Shown here: one piece after another, positions 26,994 through 36,415 of the stretch
How the letters are laid out: each line of letters begins with the position of its first letter
Numbering within the stretch: the stretch's first letter is position 1
DNA from: Rhodovarius crocodyli
GTDB lineage: Bacteria > Pseudomonadota > Alphaproteobacteria > Acetobacterales > Acetobacteraceae
Reading direction: 5' to 3'
Assembly (NCBI RefSeq): GCF_004005855.1
Contig: NZ_SACL01000001.1
Span: forward strand, 1,177,580-1,241,579
DNA length: 64,000 bases
Notes under the pieces: model-generated
Databases searched by the model: none
The model's input: only the letters and a program-made list of their open reading frames with translations
What the model was told of the DNA's origin: nothing
Position numbers and translations under genes: made by a program

Positions 26994-28259
26994 ATGAACG
27001 CCATCGCCGAAGCCTCCGTCCAAGCCCTGCACGCCGCGGCCACCGCCGCGCGCGAAGCCGCCGTGACGCTGGCCCCGGCCCCGCGTGACGTGAAGGACCG
27101 CGCCCTGCTGGCCGCCGCGCGCGCCATCCGCGCGCATGCCCCGCGCATCCTGGCCGCCAATGTGCAGGACCTGATGGGGGCCGACGACCTCATCCCCTCC
27201 TTCAAGGACCGCCTGACGCTGACCCCCGCCCGCATCGAGGCGATGGCCCAGGGCGTGGAGGAAGTGGCCGCCCTGCCGGACCCCGTGGGCCGCGTGCTGT
27301 CCGAATGGACGCGCCCCAACGGCCTGCTCATCCGCCGCGTGGCGCAGCCCATCGGCGTGATCGGCATGATCTTCGAAAGCCGCCCCAATGTGCTGGCCGA
27401 TGCCGGCGCGCTGTGCCTGAAGGCGGGCAGCCCCGTGATCCTGCGCGGCGGCAAGGAAAGCGTGAACTCGGTGGCCGCCATCCATGCGGCCCTGATGGAG
27501 GGCCTTTCCGAGGCCGGCCTGCCCCAGGCCTGCATCCAGATCCCGCCCAACGCCGACCGCGCCTTCGTCGGCGCCATGCTGAAGGCCTCGGGCCAGATCG
27601 ACCTGATCGTGCCGCGCGGCGGCAAGTCCCTGGTGAACCGCGTGCAGGACGAAAGCCGTGTGCCCGTGCTGGCCCATGCCGAGGGGCTCTGCCACACCTA
27701 CATCCACGCGGCCGCGAACCCGGAGATGGCGCGCGCCATCCTGGCCAATGCGAAGATGCGCCGCACCGGCATCTGCGGCTCCACCGAGACGCTGCTGATC
27801 GACGCCGCCATCGCTGACAGCCTGCTGCCGCTGCTGGTGGAGGACCTGCGGGCGCTGGGCTGCGGCTTCCGCGCCGATGCCCGCGCGCGCGCCATCTGCC
27901 CCGAGCTGGACGCCGGCACGGATGAGGATTTCCACACCGAATGGCTGGGCGCCACGCTGAACGTGGCGGTGGTGGACGGCGTGGGCTCGGCGCTCGCCCA
28001 TATCCGCCGCTACGGCACCGAGCACACCGAGGCGATCATCACCGAGGATGCGGCGGCAGCGACGGAGTTCCTGAACCTGCTGGGTTCGGCGGTGGGCATG
28101 TGGAACACCTCCACCCAGTTCTGCGACGGCTTCGAATTCGGCTTCGGCGCCGAGATCGGCATCGCCACCGGCCGCATGCATGCCCGCGGCCCGGTGGGCC
28201 TGGAGCAGCTGTGCACCTATCGCTACCAGGTGATCGGGACGGGGCAGCTGCGGCCCTGA
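26994..28259 (+). CDS. proA: Gamma-glutamyl phosphate reductase
   Basis: 421 residues, aldehyde-dehydrogenase fold. VAQPIGVIGMIFESRPNVL and LRGGKESVNS are the NADPH-binding region; RRTGICGSTETLL holds the catalytic Cys; GAEIGIATGRMHARGPVGLE is the family's C-terminal signature. It reduces gamma-glutamyl phosphate to the semialdehyde in proline synthesis. proB is not adjacent downstream. In relatives, proA is often next to nadD; here two unrelated genes (28276-29818) lie between. Confidence 0.97.
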   Translation: MNAIAEASVQALHAAATAAREAAVTLAPAPRDVKDRALLAAARAIRAHAPRILAANVQDLMGADDLIPSFKDRLTLTPARIEAMAQGVEEVAALPDPVGRVLSEWTRPNGLLIRRVAQPIGVIGMIFESRPNVLADAGALCLKAGSPVILRGGKESVNSVAAIHAALMEGLSEAGLPQACIQIPPNADRAFVGAMLKASGQIDLIVPRGGKSLVNRVQDESRVPVLAHAEGLCHTYIHAAANPEMARAILANAKMRRTGICGSTETLLIDAAIADSLLPLLVEDLRALGCGFRADARARAICPELDAGTDEDFHTEWLGATLNVAVVDGVGSALAHIRRYGTEHTEAIITEDAAAATEFLNLLGSAVGMWNTSTQFCDGFEFGFGAEIGIATGRMHARGPVGLEQLCTYRYQVIGTGQLRP

Positions 28260-28275
28260 GGCAGGATCCGCAGCT

Positions 28276-28692
28276 CTAGGCGGTCTTCGCGCCGTCATAG
28301 GCCGCGCGCAGCGACATCTCGCGCTCGATGACGGCCAGCATCAGCCTGATCGAGGTCTTCCAGTCGGACCTCGTGCTTTCCTTCGCCGGCCCGCCCGCGG
28401 TCAGGTCCGGCGCTTCCTCCAGCACATGGGCCACGCTGGTGGCCGTGTGCGCCGGCAGCCCGGCGATCGCGTTGCCCGTGATCAGATAGCTCGGCAGCAG
28501 CAGCTGCATTTCGGACATCGGGACTTCGGGGCGCGCCATCGCGGACTGGCCGAATTCGCCCGTGCGCAGCAGGGCCGCGACATAGTCGTCGGTGCTGACC
28601 TCCATCTGCCGCGCGGAGGCCTGGGTGCGCTCGGCACACGGGTTGGTGACGATGATATTGAGACTTCGGTAGTGGCTGTGGTTGTCGCGCAT
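28276..28692 (-). CDS. Hypothetical protein
   Basis: ATG at 28692 is preferred because GGAGG lies six bases upstream on the minus strand. 138 residues, mostly helical by composition, with RSLNIIVTNPCAERTQASAR, MQLLLPSYLITGNAIAGLP and a C-terminal helix SIRLMLAVIEREMSLRAAYD. No family recognised, no signal peptide. It is convergent with proA. An overlapping frame on the other strand looks less protein-like. Confidence 0.55.
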   Translation of the reverse strand: MRDNHSHYRSLNIIVTNPCAERTQASARQMEVSTDDYVAALLRTGEFGQSAMARPEVPMSEMQLLLPSYLITGNAIAGLPAHTATSVAHVLEEAPDLTAGGPAKESTRSDWKTSIRLMLAVIEREMSLRAAYDGAKTA

Positions 28693-28966
28693 CGCGGCCT
28701 CCATCATCGAAGGCGTTGCCGTTATGGCTGCGTCCTCGAAGGTTTCGGGTCCCTCGGCGCCAATCGAAGAGTCGGCGTGTTCATCCCCACTTCAGTGGGT
28801 ACCCCCCCGGTGCGGCGTCTCAGCCACCGCGACACCATACACAGTTTCGAGCGAAACACTCATCACGATTGACGGACAGATTGATCGGCACCCCGGCCGG
28901 TGGTGAAATCGCCGATCAAGCAGCGCCCAGGCCCAAAGCAGGCCGCAGGCGCACAGGGAGGATCAG

Positions 28967-29818
28967 ATGAAGCGTTCCACGATCTTGGCGGCCGTGCTGG
29001 CCGCCCTGCCGTTGGCTGCCGGCGCCGCCTGCCCGGATGAGGCGACGATGGCCGCGCTGTCGCGCGGGATTCTGGCCAACCAGCCCCAGCAGCCCGTCGC
29101 CGGCATGACCAGCCTGGCAGACGGGCTCTGCGCCCAGGGCCGGCTGGTGCCGCTGATGGCCGCGCAATGGGGCAGGCCCGTGGGCTACAAGGTGGGGCTG
29201 ACCAACGCCACCGCCCAGCAGCGTTTCGGCGTGCCGCACCCCGTCACCGGCATCATCTTCGAGAACACCGTGCGGCTGATGTCGGGCGGCGAGGTGGAGG
29301 CCCGCTTCGGCGCGATGCCGAATGTGGAGGCCGACCTGATCGTGCGCGTGCGCGACGAAGGCATCAACACCGCGCGCAGCCATGTCGAGATCCTGCAGCA
29401 CCTGGATGCCGTGATCCCCTTCATCGAGATGCCGGACCTGGTGCTGGCCCAGGGCATGGATGGCCCCAACCTGCTGGCCATCAATGTCGGCGCCCGGCTG
29501 GGCGTGATGGGCGACGCCATCCCCGTGCAGGCGACGGAGGATTTCGCGGCGCGGCTGGGTTCCATGACGGTGGTGATGGTGAACGACCAGCGCGAGCTGG
29601 CCCGCGCGCCCGGCACCGCCCTGCTGGGCCACCCGCTGAACGTGCTGCCCTGGCTGGTGCAGGACTTGGCCAGCCGCGGCACCCGCCTGCGCGCGGGGGA
29701 CCTCGTCAGCCTCGGCGGCTTCTCGCCGGCCCTGCCCACGGAGGCCGGCAGGCGCTACACCGTCCGGTACGAGGGGCTGATGGCCGCCCCGGTTGAGGTG
29801 AGCGTACAGACCAGGTGA
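28967..29818 (+). CDS. Exported 2-keto-4-pentenoate hydratase/FAH-like protein
   Basis: 283 residues. A clear signal peptide (about 1-20, ending AAGA) precedes a fold of the MhpD/fumarylacetoacetate-hydrolase family: GRPVGYKVGLTNATAQQRFGV, GIIFENTVRLMSGG, NVEADLIVRVRDEGIN, AVIPFIEMPDLVL, GTALLGHPLNVLPWLVQ and GDLVSLGGFSPALP. The cytoplasmic relatives hydrate 2-hydroxypentadienoate in aromatic catabolism; a periplasmic one is unusual. AGGGAGGATC precedes the start. The stop overlaps the nadD GTG start (GTGA), tying it to that operon. Confidence 0.82.
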   Translation: MKRSTILAAVLAALPLAAGAACPDEATMAALSRGILANQPQQPVAGMTSLADGLCAQGRLVPLMAAQWGRPVGYKVGLTNATAQQRFGVPHPVTGIIFENTVRLMSGGEVEARFGAMPNVEADLIVRVRDEGINTARSHVEILQHLDAVIPFIEMPDLVLAQGMDGPNLLAINVGARLGVMGDAIPVQATEDFAARLGSMTVVMVNDQRELARAPGTALLGHPLNVLPWLVQDLASRGTRLRAGDLVSLGGFSPALPTEAGRRYTVRYEGLMAAPVEVSVQTR

Positions 29819-30435
29819 TTGCAGGCGATGGGCGACATGTCCGGATCGGGCTTCTGGGCGGCAGTTTCAATCCGGCGCATGCGGGGCACGCCCATGTGGC
29901 GCGCGTGGCGCTGGCGGCCCTCAGGCTCGATCAGGTGTGGCTGATGGTGTCGCCCGGAAACCCGCTCAAGCCCGCGCGCGGCATGGCGCCCTTCGCCGAG
30001 CGCCTGGCCAGTGCGCGCGCGGTGGCGGCGCCGCCGCGCATCCTGGCCAGCGACGCCGAGGCGAGGCTGGGCACTCGCCTGACCTGGAAGACATTGAAAC
30101 TGCTGCGCCGACGATACCCGCGCGCCGAATTCGTGCTGATCGTGGGCGCGGACAACCTGACCCAGCTGCCGCGCTGGAACCGCTGGCGAGAGATCGCCTC
30201 GGGCACGCGGCTGGCGGTGCTGCCGCGCCCCGGCTACACCCGCGCGGCCCTGCATGGGCGGGCCGCCAGCGTGCTGCGCCGGCACCGCCGGGCCCCGGGC
30301 GCGATGTGGGCCGGCAGGCCCGCGCACAAGCCCTGGGCCTTCGTTCCCGCCCGGCTGCACGCCGCTTCGGCAACAGCCATTCGCAGCGCGCGGTGGCATT
30401 CCGCGTTGGTTTCTGGCAGCAACGCCGCGAGTTGA
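29815..30435 (+). CDS. nadD: Nicotinate-nucleotide adenylyltransferase
   Basis: 206 residues from the GTG at 29815. RIGLLGGSFNPAHAGHAHVA is the nucleotidyltransferase HxGH motif with the dinucleotide-binding turn; LVSPGNPLKP and FVLIVGADNLTQLPRWNRW bind the pyridine nucleotide; SATAIRSA is the ISSTxIR-type C-terminal motif. Converts nicotinate mononucleotide to deamido-NAD. It begins the conserved nadD-rsfS-rlmH run. Confidence 0.95.
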   Translation: MIAGDGRHVRIGLLGGSFNPAHAGHAHVARVALAALRLDQVWLMVSPGNPLKPARGMAPFAERLASARAVAAPPRILASDAEARLGTRLTWKTLKLLRRRYPRAEFVLIVGADNLTQLPRWNRWREIASGTRLAVLPRPGYTRAALHGRAASVLRRHRRAPGAMWAGRPAHKPWAFVPARLHAASATAIRSARWHSALVSGSNAAS

Positions 30436-30445
30436 AGGACTGACC

Positions 30446-31222
30446 ATGGCCCGCAAGCCTGTTTCCGATGCCGCGCCGACCGAGAGCGCGAAGAAGCCCG
30501 CCACCAAGCGCGCGGCCAAGCCGGCCCCCAAGGCGGCAGCAGCCGTGGCTGAAAAGCCCGCGCGCAAGGCCGCGCCGAAGCCTGCCGAGAAGCCGGTGAA
30601 GGCCGCGGCCCCCAAGGCCGCCGCGCCGAAGAAGGCGCCGGCGAAGACGGCGGCCGCCAAGCCCGCGCCCGCGAAGGCCGCGCCTGCGAAGGCCGCCACC
30701 CCCAAGGCCGCTGCGCCGAAGGCGCCCGCCAAGGCCAGCGCGACCAAGACCGCCGCCGCCAAGCCTGCGGCCGCGAAGAAGACGACCGCCAAGGCGGCCC
30801 CGGCCAAGAAGGCCCCCGCCGCCAAGGAAGCCCCCGCCAAGGCCCCCCGCGCCCGCAAGCGCCCGCCCAAGCTCTCCCCGGACCGGCTGGAACTGCTGGT
30901 CGCGGCCGCGAAGGCGAGCCTGGAGGACGACAAGGCCGAGAACGTCGTGGTGCTCGACGTCTCCACCCGCTCCACCTTCACCGACCGCATGATCATTGCC
31001 ACCGGCCTGGCCGACCGCCAGATCCAGGCGATGGCGCTGCATGTCGAGGAAGCGCTGTTCAAGAACGGGCTGAAGCTGAAGAAGTCCGCCTTCGAGACCA
31101 GCGACGAATGGGTGCTGATCGACGCCGGCGACATCGTCATCCATCTGTTCAAGCCCGAAGCGCGCGAGACCTTCAACCTCGAGAAGATGTGGGGCGAGGA
31201 CAGCCCTGCCTCTGCGGGGTGA
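30446..31222 (+). CDS. rsfS: Ribosomal silencing factor RsfS with Ala/Lys/Pro-rich N-terminal extension
   Basis: 258 residues from ATG 30446. The last 115 or so are a normal RsfS/Iojap domain: [67 protein letters not shown]. RsfS binds ribosomal protein L14 and blocks subunit joining in starvation. The first 140 residues are a low-complexity tail of AKPA, KAAPK and APAK units like histone H1, about 30% Lys/Arg. RsfS is usually 105-150 residues, so this extension is striking. The stop overlaps the rlmH GTG. Confidence 0.93.
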   Translation: MARKPVSDAAPTESAKKPATKRAAKPAPKAAAAVAEKPARKAAPKPAEKPVKAAAPKAAAPKKAPAKTAAAKPAPAKAAPAKAATPKAAAPKAPAKASATKTAAAKPAAAKKTTAKAAPAKKAPAAKEAPAKAPRARKRPPKLSPDRLELLVAAAKASLEDDKAENVVVLDVSTRSTFTDRMIIATGLADRQIQAMALHVEEALFKNGLKLKKSAFETSDEWVLIDAGDIVIHLFKPEARETFNLEKMWGEDSPASAG

Positions 31223-31683
31223 AGGCCAGGCTGATCGCCGTCGGCCGCGCCAAGGCGGGGCCGGAGGCGGAGCTGTTCCGCCACTACAACGCGCGGCTGC
31301 GCCCGCCGCTGGAACTGCAGGAACTGCCGGAGGGCCAGGGCTCCGCCGCCGAGATCAGGCGGCGCGAGGCCACCGCCATCCTGGCCGCCATGGCGCCCAA
31401 CACCCTGCTGGTGGCCATGGACCTGGGCGGCAAGGCCCCGACCTCAGAGGCACTCTCCACCCTGACCCAGCGCTGGATGGAAGCCGCGCGCCCCATCGCC
31501 TTCCTGATCGGCGGCGCGGAGGGGCTGGACGAAACCGTGCTGACCCGCGCCGGGCACCTGCTCTCCCTCGGCCCACTGACCTGGCCGCATATGCTGGTGC
31601 GCGGCATGCTGGCCGAACAGCTGTTCCGGGCACAGTGCATCCGCGAGAACCATCCGTACCACCGGGCATGGCGGCCGGGGTGA
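31219..31683 (+). CDS. rlmH: 23S rRNA pseudouridine-1915 N3-methyltransferase
   Basis: 154 residues from GTG 31219, inside the rsfS stop (GTGA). SPOUT fold: [61 protein letters not shown] and the terminal NHPYHRA, which binds substrate in the RlmH dimer. It methylates pseudouridine 1915 of 23S rRNA. The usual partner of rsfS. Confidence 0.95.
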   Translation: MKARLIAVGRAKAGPEAELFRHYNARLRPPLELQELPEGQGSAAEIRRREATAILAAMAPNTLLVAMDLGGKAPTSEALSTLTQRWMEAARPIAFLIGGAEGLDETVLTRAGHLLSLGPLTWPHMLVRGMLAEQLFRAQCIRENHPYHRAWRPG

Positions 31684-31693
31684 GGGTGCGTTG

Positions 31694-31910
31694 CGGGGCT
31701 TCGCCCCGGACCCCGACCAAGGGCTCCGCCCTCTGGACACCCGCGAAGGGTCGTAACGACCCTTCGAACCCATGAGTTAACTGAAAAAGCCGGAAGGGGA
31801 CGCTGTCCCCTTCCGGCTTTTTCAGCTCCCGGTTTCCAAAGGCCTTTCGGCCTTTGGTGGGGGTGCCGGGGGCAAAGCCCCTGGCTGGGGCCCGGGGGTG
31901 AACCCCCCGC
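31694..31910. repeat. Inverted pair of GC-rich palindromic repeats
   Basis: A left copy (31694-31779) has CGGGGCTTCGCCCCG, GGGCTCCGCCC and GAAGGGTCGTAACGACCCTTC. A right copy (31826-31910) reads the other way: CTCCCGGTTTCCAAAGGCC, CCTTTGG and GGGGCAAAGCCCC. The right copy matches the repeat inside the DUF429 frame at 14270-14345. Between them is the long hairpin at 31781-31825. Confidence 0.8.
31781..31825. terminator. Perfect 21-bp hairpin between convergent rlmH and RND genes
   Basis: Bases 31781-31801 pair perfectly with 31805-31825 around the loop GCT. The arms begin CTGAAAAAGCC and end GGCTTTTTCAG, so each strand has a T-rich 3' arm after a GC core. This is a symmetrical bidirectional terminator shape. 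Confidence 0.75.
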
Positions 31911-31919
31911 AGCGCCCTC

Positions 31920-34900
31920 TCACTCCGCCGGCGCCGTCGGTGCATGCGGCACGGCCCCGCGCCCGCGGCTGAAGCGGCGCGCCAGCCCTTCGAAGCCCAG
32001 GAACAGCACCGGCGTCACGAACAGGGTCAGCACCTGGGAAACCGCCAGGCCGCCCACCACCGCCAGGCCCAGCGGCTGGCGCAGTTCGGCGGCCGCACCC
32101 CAGCCGGCCGCGATGGGCACGGCGCCGGCGGCGGCCGCCAGCGTGGTCATCAGGATGGGGCGGAAGCGCACGATGCAGGCATGGCGCACGGCGTCGAGCG
32201 GCGTGTGTCCCTCGCGTTGCTGATGCAGCGCCACGTCCACGATCATGATGGCGTTCTTTTTCACCAAGCCCACCAGCAGCAGCGTGCCGATCACCGCGAT
32301 GACGGACAGGTCCATGCCGAACAGCCACAGCGTGGCAAAGGCACCGAGGCCTGCGGCCGGCAGGCCCGACAGGATGGTCAGCGGGTGCACCAGGCTCTCG
32401 TACAGCACGCCCAGGACCACATACATGATCAGCACGGCCGCGATCACCAGCGTGCCCTGGCCGGCCAGTGCCTGCTGGAACACCTGGGCCGAACCCGTGA
32501 AGCCCGTGACGATGGTGGGCGGCAGCCCGATCTCGCGCTCCACGCGGCGGATGGCGTTCACCGCGTCACCCAGCGCGACGCCGGGCGGCGTGTTGAAGCC
32601 GATGGTCACCGCCGGCAGCTGCCCCTGGTGCGCGACCGACAGCGGGCCCGACCGACGCTCGATGCTGGCCAGCGAGGACAGCGGCACCAGCCGCGTCGTG
32701 CCGGGCGCGATGCTGGTGCTGCCCGGCGTGTTGGCCGCGCGCAGGTACAGCTTGGCCAGCCCCGTCTCGTCGCGCTGGTCCTCGGGCAGGGCCTCCAGGA
32801 TCACCGGATAGGCGTTGGCCTGGCCGTAGATGGTGGAGATCTGCCGCGCGCCGAAGGCGTAGTAGAGCGACTGGCGCACCTGGTCGATCGACACGCCGGC
32901 CGCCGTCGCGCGGTCGCGGTTGACGTTCACCACCACCACCGGGCTGTCCAGCTGCAGGTCGGTGTTCACGTCCTGCAGTTCCGGCACGCGGGACAGCGCC
33001 TGCTCCAGCCGGGGTGCCCAGTCGTACAGCTCATCCAGCCGCAGGCCCTGGAGGGTGTAGAGATAGAGGGTGCGCGACTGGCGCGCGCCGAAATTGATGT
33101 TCTGGATGGGCTGCATGAACACACGCATGCCCGGCACGCCCGCGGTCTGGCGGCGCAGCTCCTGGATTACCTGCTGGATGGGCGGGCGCTGGCCGGTGGG
33201 CTTCAGCTCCACGAACATGCGGCCCTGGTTGATCGAGATGCTGCCGCCCGTGGCGCCGAGGTTGGACACGACGGTGTTCACATAGGGGCTGCGGCCCAGG
33301 ATCTCCGCGATGCGGCCCTGCATCTCGCCCATGGCGGCGATGGAGGTGCCGCGCGGCCCTTCGGTGTTCACCTGCAGCAGGCCGGTATCCTCGATCGGGA
33401 AGAAGCCCTTCGGGATGACATAGGCGAACCAGCCCGCCGCGATGAGGGAGGCGAAGAACAGCGCCCACACCGCCAGCCGGAACCGCAGCGCGATGTCGAG
33501 CAGCCAGGCATAGGCTTTCTCGATGGCGACGAAGCCGCCTTCCAGCACGCGGTCCACCATGCCTGGCGGGCCGTGATGCGCCTTGATGCGGCTGGACATC
33601 AGCGGTGTGAGCGTGAGGGAAACGACGCAGGAGGCGATGACGGACAGCGCCACCGTGGCCGCGAAGGCATTGAACACGCGCCCCACCACGCCGCCCATCA
33701 GCAGGATGGGCATGAAGACGGCAATGAGCGACAGCGTGATGGAGACGACGGTGAAGCCCACCTCCTTCGCGCCGCGCACGGCGGCGGCCATGGGTGCCAT
33801 GCCTTCCTCGATATGGCGCATGATGGCTTCGAGCACGACGATCGCGTCATCCACCACGAGGCCCACGGCGATGGTCAGGCCCAGCAGCGTCACGTTGTCG
33901 ATGCCGTAGCCCAGCGCGTACATCAGCCCGAAGGTCATGCAGAGGCTGATGGGCACCGCGATGGTCGGGATCAGCGTGGCCGACAGCCGCCGCAGGAACA
34001 GGAAGCACACCAGCACCACCAGCCCGATGGCGATGATCAGGCTTTCCTGCACGTCATGCACGGCAGAGCGGATGGACAGGCTGCGGTCCAGCATCACGCC
34101 GATCTCGGCGCCGGGCGGCAGGGCGGCCTGAAGGGCGGGCAGGTTGGCGCGCACGCCATCCACCACATCCACCGTGTTTGCGTCCGGCTGGCGCATCACG
34201 GCCAGCACCAGGGCCCTGCGGCCGTCCCGCCAACTGGCCACGCGTTCGTTCTGCACGCCGTCCACGACATTCGCGATGTCACGCAGGCGCACGGGCGCAT
34301 TGGCGCGGCCGGCCACGATCAGGTTGCCGAATTCCTCGGCGTTCTGCGGCTGGTCGTTGGCGCGCAGCGTCAGCTGCTGGCGCGCGCCGGTCAGCAGGCC
34401 GACGGGCGCGTTGGAGTTGGCGGCGCTGATCGCCTGGCCCACCGTGTCGAAGGCAAGCCCCATGGCCGCGATGCGGTCCGGGTCCAGCCGCACGCGCACG
34501 GAATAGATCTGCTCGCCGAAGGTCTGCACCTGCGCCACGCCCTGCACGCGCGACAGCGCGGGGGCGATGATGGTGCTGGCCACGTCCTGCAGGCGGTACA
34601 GCGGCGTGTCCCCGCCCGACAGCGTCAGCAGCAGCACGGGCGCATCCGCCGGGTTCACCTTGCGGTAGCTCGGCGGGGTGGTCATCTCGATCGGCAGGCG
34701 GCGCTGGGCGCGGGTCAGTGCGGCCTGCACATCCTGCGCCGCGCTGTCGATGTTGCGGCCCAGCTGGAACTGCAGCGTCAGGTTCAGCGTGTCCTGGCCG
34801 GACACGCTGGACATGCTGTCCAGCCCCGCGATGGTCGAGAACTCGCGCTCCAGCGGCAGGGCCACCGATGTCGCCATCGTCTCGGGCGAGGCGCCGGGGA

Positions 34901-35051
34901 AGGTCGCGAAGACCGAGATGACGGGGAAATCCACACGCGGCACGGCGGCCACGGGCAGGCGGGTATAGGCCACGATGCCCGCGATGACGGCCGCGATGGA
35001 CAACAGCCAGGTCATCACCGGCCGCTTGATGCAGAGCTCGCTGATATGCAT
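31920..35051 (-). CDS. RND efflux pump inner-membrane transporter (MdtB/MuxB-like)
   Basis: 1043 residues. Starts MHISELCIKRPVMTWLLSIA, with 12 transmembrane segments and two large periplasmic loops. Contains the proton-relay helix AVGLVVDDAIVVLEAIMRH with its two Asp, PTIAVPISL, and a second hydrophobic block late in the protein (LVGLVKKNAIMIVDVAL). Heavy-metal and AcrB-type drug pumps share this layout; sequence features favour the multidrug MdtB/MuxB group. It forms an operon with the adaptor at 35056 (four-base gap). No TolC-type outer-membrane gene lies nearby. Confidence 0.92.
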   Translation of the reverse strand: MHISELCIKRPVMTWLLSIAAVIAGIVAYTRLPVAAVPRVDFPVISVFATFPGASPETMATSVALPLEREFSTIAGLDSMSSVSGQDTLNLTLQFQLGRNIDSAAQDVQAALTRAQRRLPIEMTTPPSYRKVNPADAPVLLLTLSGGDTPLYRLQDVASTIIAPALSRVQGVAQVQTFGEQIYSVRVRLDPDRIAAMGLAFDTVGQAISAANSNAPVGLLTGARQQLTLRANDQPQNAEEFGNLIVAGRANAPVRLRDIANVVDGVQNERVASWRDGRRALVLAVMRQPDANTVDVVDGVRANLPALQAALPPGAEIGVMLDRSLSIRSAVHDVQESLIIAIGLVVLVCFLFLRRLSATLIPTIAVPISLCMTFGLMYALGYGIDNVTLLGLTIAVGLVVDDAIVVLEAIMRHIEEGMAPMAAAVRGAKEVGFTVVSITLSLIAVFMPILLMGGVVGRVFNAFAATVALSVIASCVVSLTLTPLMSSRIKAHHGPPGMVDRVLEGGFVAIEKAYAWLLDIALRFRLAVWALFFASLIAAGWFAYVIPKGFFPIEDTGLLQVNTEGPRGTSIAAMGEMQGRIAEILGRSPYVNTVVSNLGATGGSISINQGRMFVELKPTGQRPPIQQVIQELRRQTAGVPGMRVFMQPIQNINFGARQSRTLYLYTLQGLRLDELYDWAPRLEQALSRVPELQDVNTDLQLDSPVVVVNVNRDRATAAGVSIDQVRQSLYYAFGARQISTIYGQANAYPVILEALPEDQRDETGLAKLYLRAANTPGSTSIAPGTTRLVPLSSLASIERRSGPLSVAHQGQLPAVTIGFNTPPGVALGDAVNAIRRVEREIGLPPTIVTGFTGSAQVFQQALAGQGTLVIAAVLIMYVVLGVLYESLVHPLTILSGLPAAGLGAFATLWLFGMDLSVIAVIGTLLLVGLVKKNAIMIVDVALHQQREGHTPLDAVRHACIVRFRPILMTTLAAAAGAVPIAAGWGAAAELRQPLGLAVVGGLAVSQVLTLFVTPVLFLGFEGLARRFSRGRGAVPHAPTAPAE

Positions 35052-35055
35052 GCGG

Positions 35056-36183
35056 CTAGCGCTCCATGACCATGGACACCCGTTGCGGGGTGCGGTCGTT
35101 GATGCGGCCGCCGTCGGTCACGCGCTGGGCGCCGTCCACGATCACGCGCTCACCCGGGCGCAGCTCGCCGGTCACGATGGCGCGGTCGCCGGCCACGCGC
35201 ACCAGCTCCACCGCGCGGCGGCGGGCGGTGCCGGCATCGGCGATGAACAGGAAGCGGCCCTGCTGGCCGGTCTGCATGGCGGCGACGGGCACGGAGATGG
35301 CGTTGCGGTCGGTGCCGGCGGCCATCGTCACCTGAACATAGGCACCCGGCCACAGCCGGCCGTTCGTGTTGTCGAAGCGGCCCTTCAGGCCGATCGTGCC
35401 GGTGTTGGTGTCCACCTGGCTGTCCACGAACACCACCTCGCCCTCCACGGGCGGGTTGGTGTCGCCCTCGGCCTGCACGCGCACGGTGGGGGCGCGGCCC
35501 GCGGCCTGGGTGGCGCGGATGGTGGGCAGCCAGCGTTCCGGCACGTTGAACTGCACCAGGATGGGGTTCACCTGGGTAATGGTGCCGAGGGACACGTTCT
35601 CCGCCTGGCGGACGAAGTTGCCGACGCGCAGGGGCAGGGCGCCGAGCTGGCCGTCCACCTCGGCCACGATCTGGGCGAATTCGATGCTGAGGCGCGTCTG
35701 CTGGATCAGCGCCTGGGTGGCCTGCACGGTGGCGGCGGCGCCGGCGGCATCGGCCTGTGCCTGCTCGAAGCGCTGCTGGCTGGCGAAGCTCTCGCCGCGC
35801 AGCGACTGATAGCGCACGGCATCGGCGCGGGTGCGCACGGCAGCGGCCTGGTCGCGCAGCAGCTGTGCCTCCTGCTGGGCCAGCTGCGCCTGGGTCAGCC
35901 GGGCATCCAGGGTGAACAGCGGCTGGCCGCGCCGGACGAACTGGCCTTCCTGCACGTGCACCTGGGTGATCTGGCCGTCGACGCGGGTGCGGATCGTGAC
36001 CACGCTCTCGCTCTGCACCACGCCGTTGGACGTGACATTGATGGGCACGTCGCCCTGGGTGACGACATCCGTCGTCACGGGTGTTCCCTGGCCGCCCCCG
36101 GCCGCCTGGGCCAGCGCGCCCTGCGGCGTCATGGCAAGCAGAAATGGAACCGCGGCACCAAGAAAGAGTCGCTTACGGAACAT
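35056..36183 (-). CDS. RND efflux periplasmic adaptor (membrane fusion protein)
   Basis: Start at ATG 36183 (MFRKRLFLGAAVPFLLAMTP), giving 375 residues with a signal peptide cut after GALA. Typical adaptor layout: lipoyl half-motif VVTIRTRVDGQITQVHVQEG, a long alpha-helical hairpin (LTQAQLAQQEAQLLRDQAAA onwards), the second lipoyl half (GQLGALPLRVGNFV), and beta-barrel and membrane-proximal domains (VDTNTGTIGLKGRFDN, LWPGAYVQV). It bridges the transporter to an outer-membrane channel. First gene of the pump operon, divergent from the alpha-2-macroglobulin gene. Confidence 0.92.
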   Translation of the reverse strand: MFRKRLFLGAAVPFLLAMTPQGALAQAAGGGQGTPVTTDVVTQGDVPINVTSNGVVQSESVVTIRTRVDGQITQVHVQEGQFVRRGQPLFTLDARLTQAQLAQQEAQLLRDQAAAVRTRADAVRYQSLRGESFASQQRFEQAQADAAGAAATVQATQALIQQTRLSIEFAQIVAEVDGQLGALPLRVGNFVRQAENVSLGTITQVNPILVQFNVPERWLPTIRATQAAGRAPTVRVQAEGDTNPPVEGEVVFVDSQVDTNTGTIGLKGRFDNTNGRLWPGAYVQVTMAAGTDRNAISVPVAAMQTGQQGRFLFIADAGTARRRAVELVRVAGDRAIVTGELRPGERVIVDGAQRVTDGGRINDRTPQRVSMVMER

Positions 36184-36415
36184 CCAGACGCCCCATATTG
36201 TCTGACAGCTCACGGTATCGTGCCATGGAACCGGGAACAGGGCGAATCTTTCCCTGTTTCCTTTCGTCACGCAGCAGTGCAGCGGAATTGCACCACCGCG
36301 ACGCAATATGCGGTGAAATCTGCCGCGCCCTCGCGCAGGCTCTTTCGTCCTTTCTTGGGATGCGCAGCCCCGGCGCGTCCGATAGAGTCCGCCCGACTGA
36401 TACGGGAGGGCGCAA

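Noticed and set aside
28426..28872. Open frame on the plus strand over the hypothetical gene at 28276-28692
   Set aside because: Translation is Arg/His-rich shadow sequence; the minus-strand frame has a good GGAGG and normal composition.
31944..35069. Long open frame antisense to the RND transporter gene
   Set aside because: His/Arg/Gln-rich composition without motifs; the sense strand carries all RND signatures.
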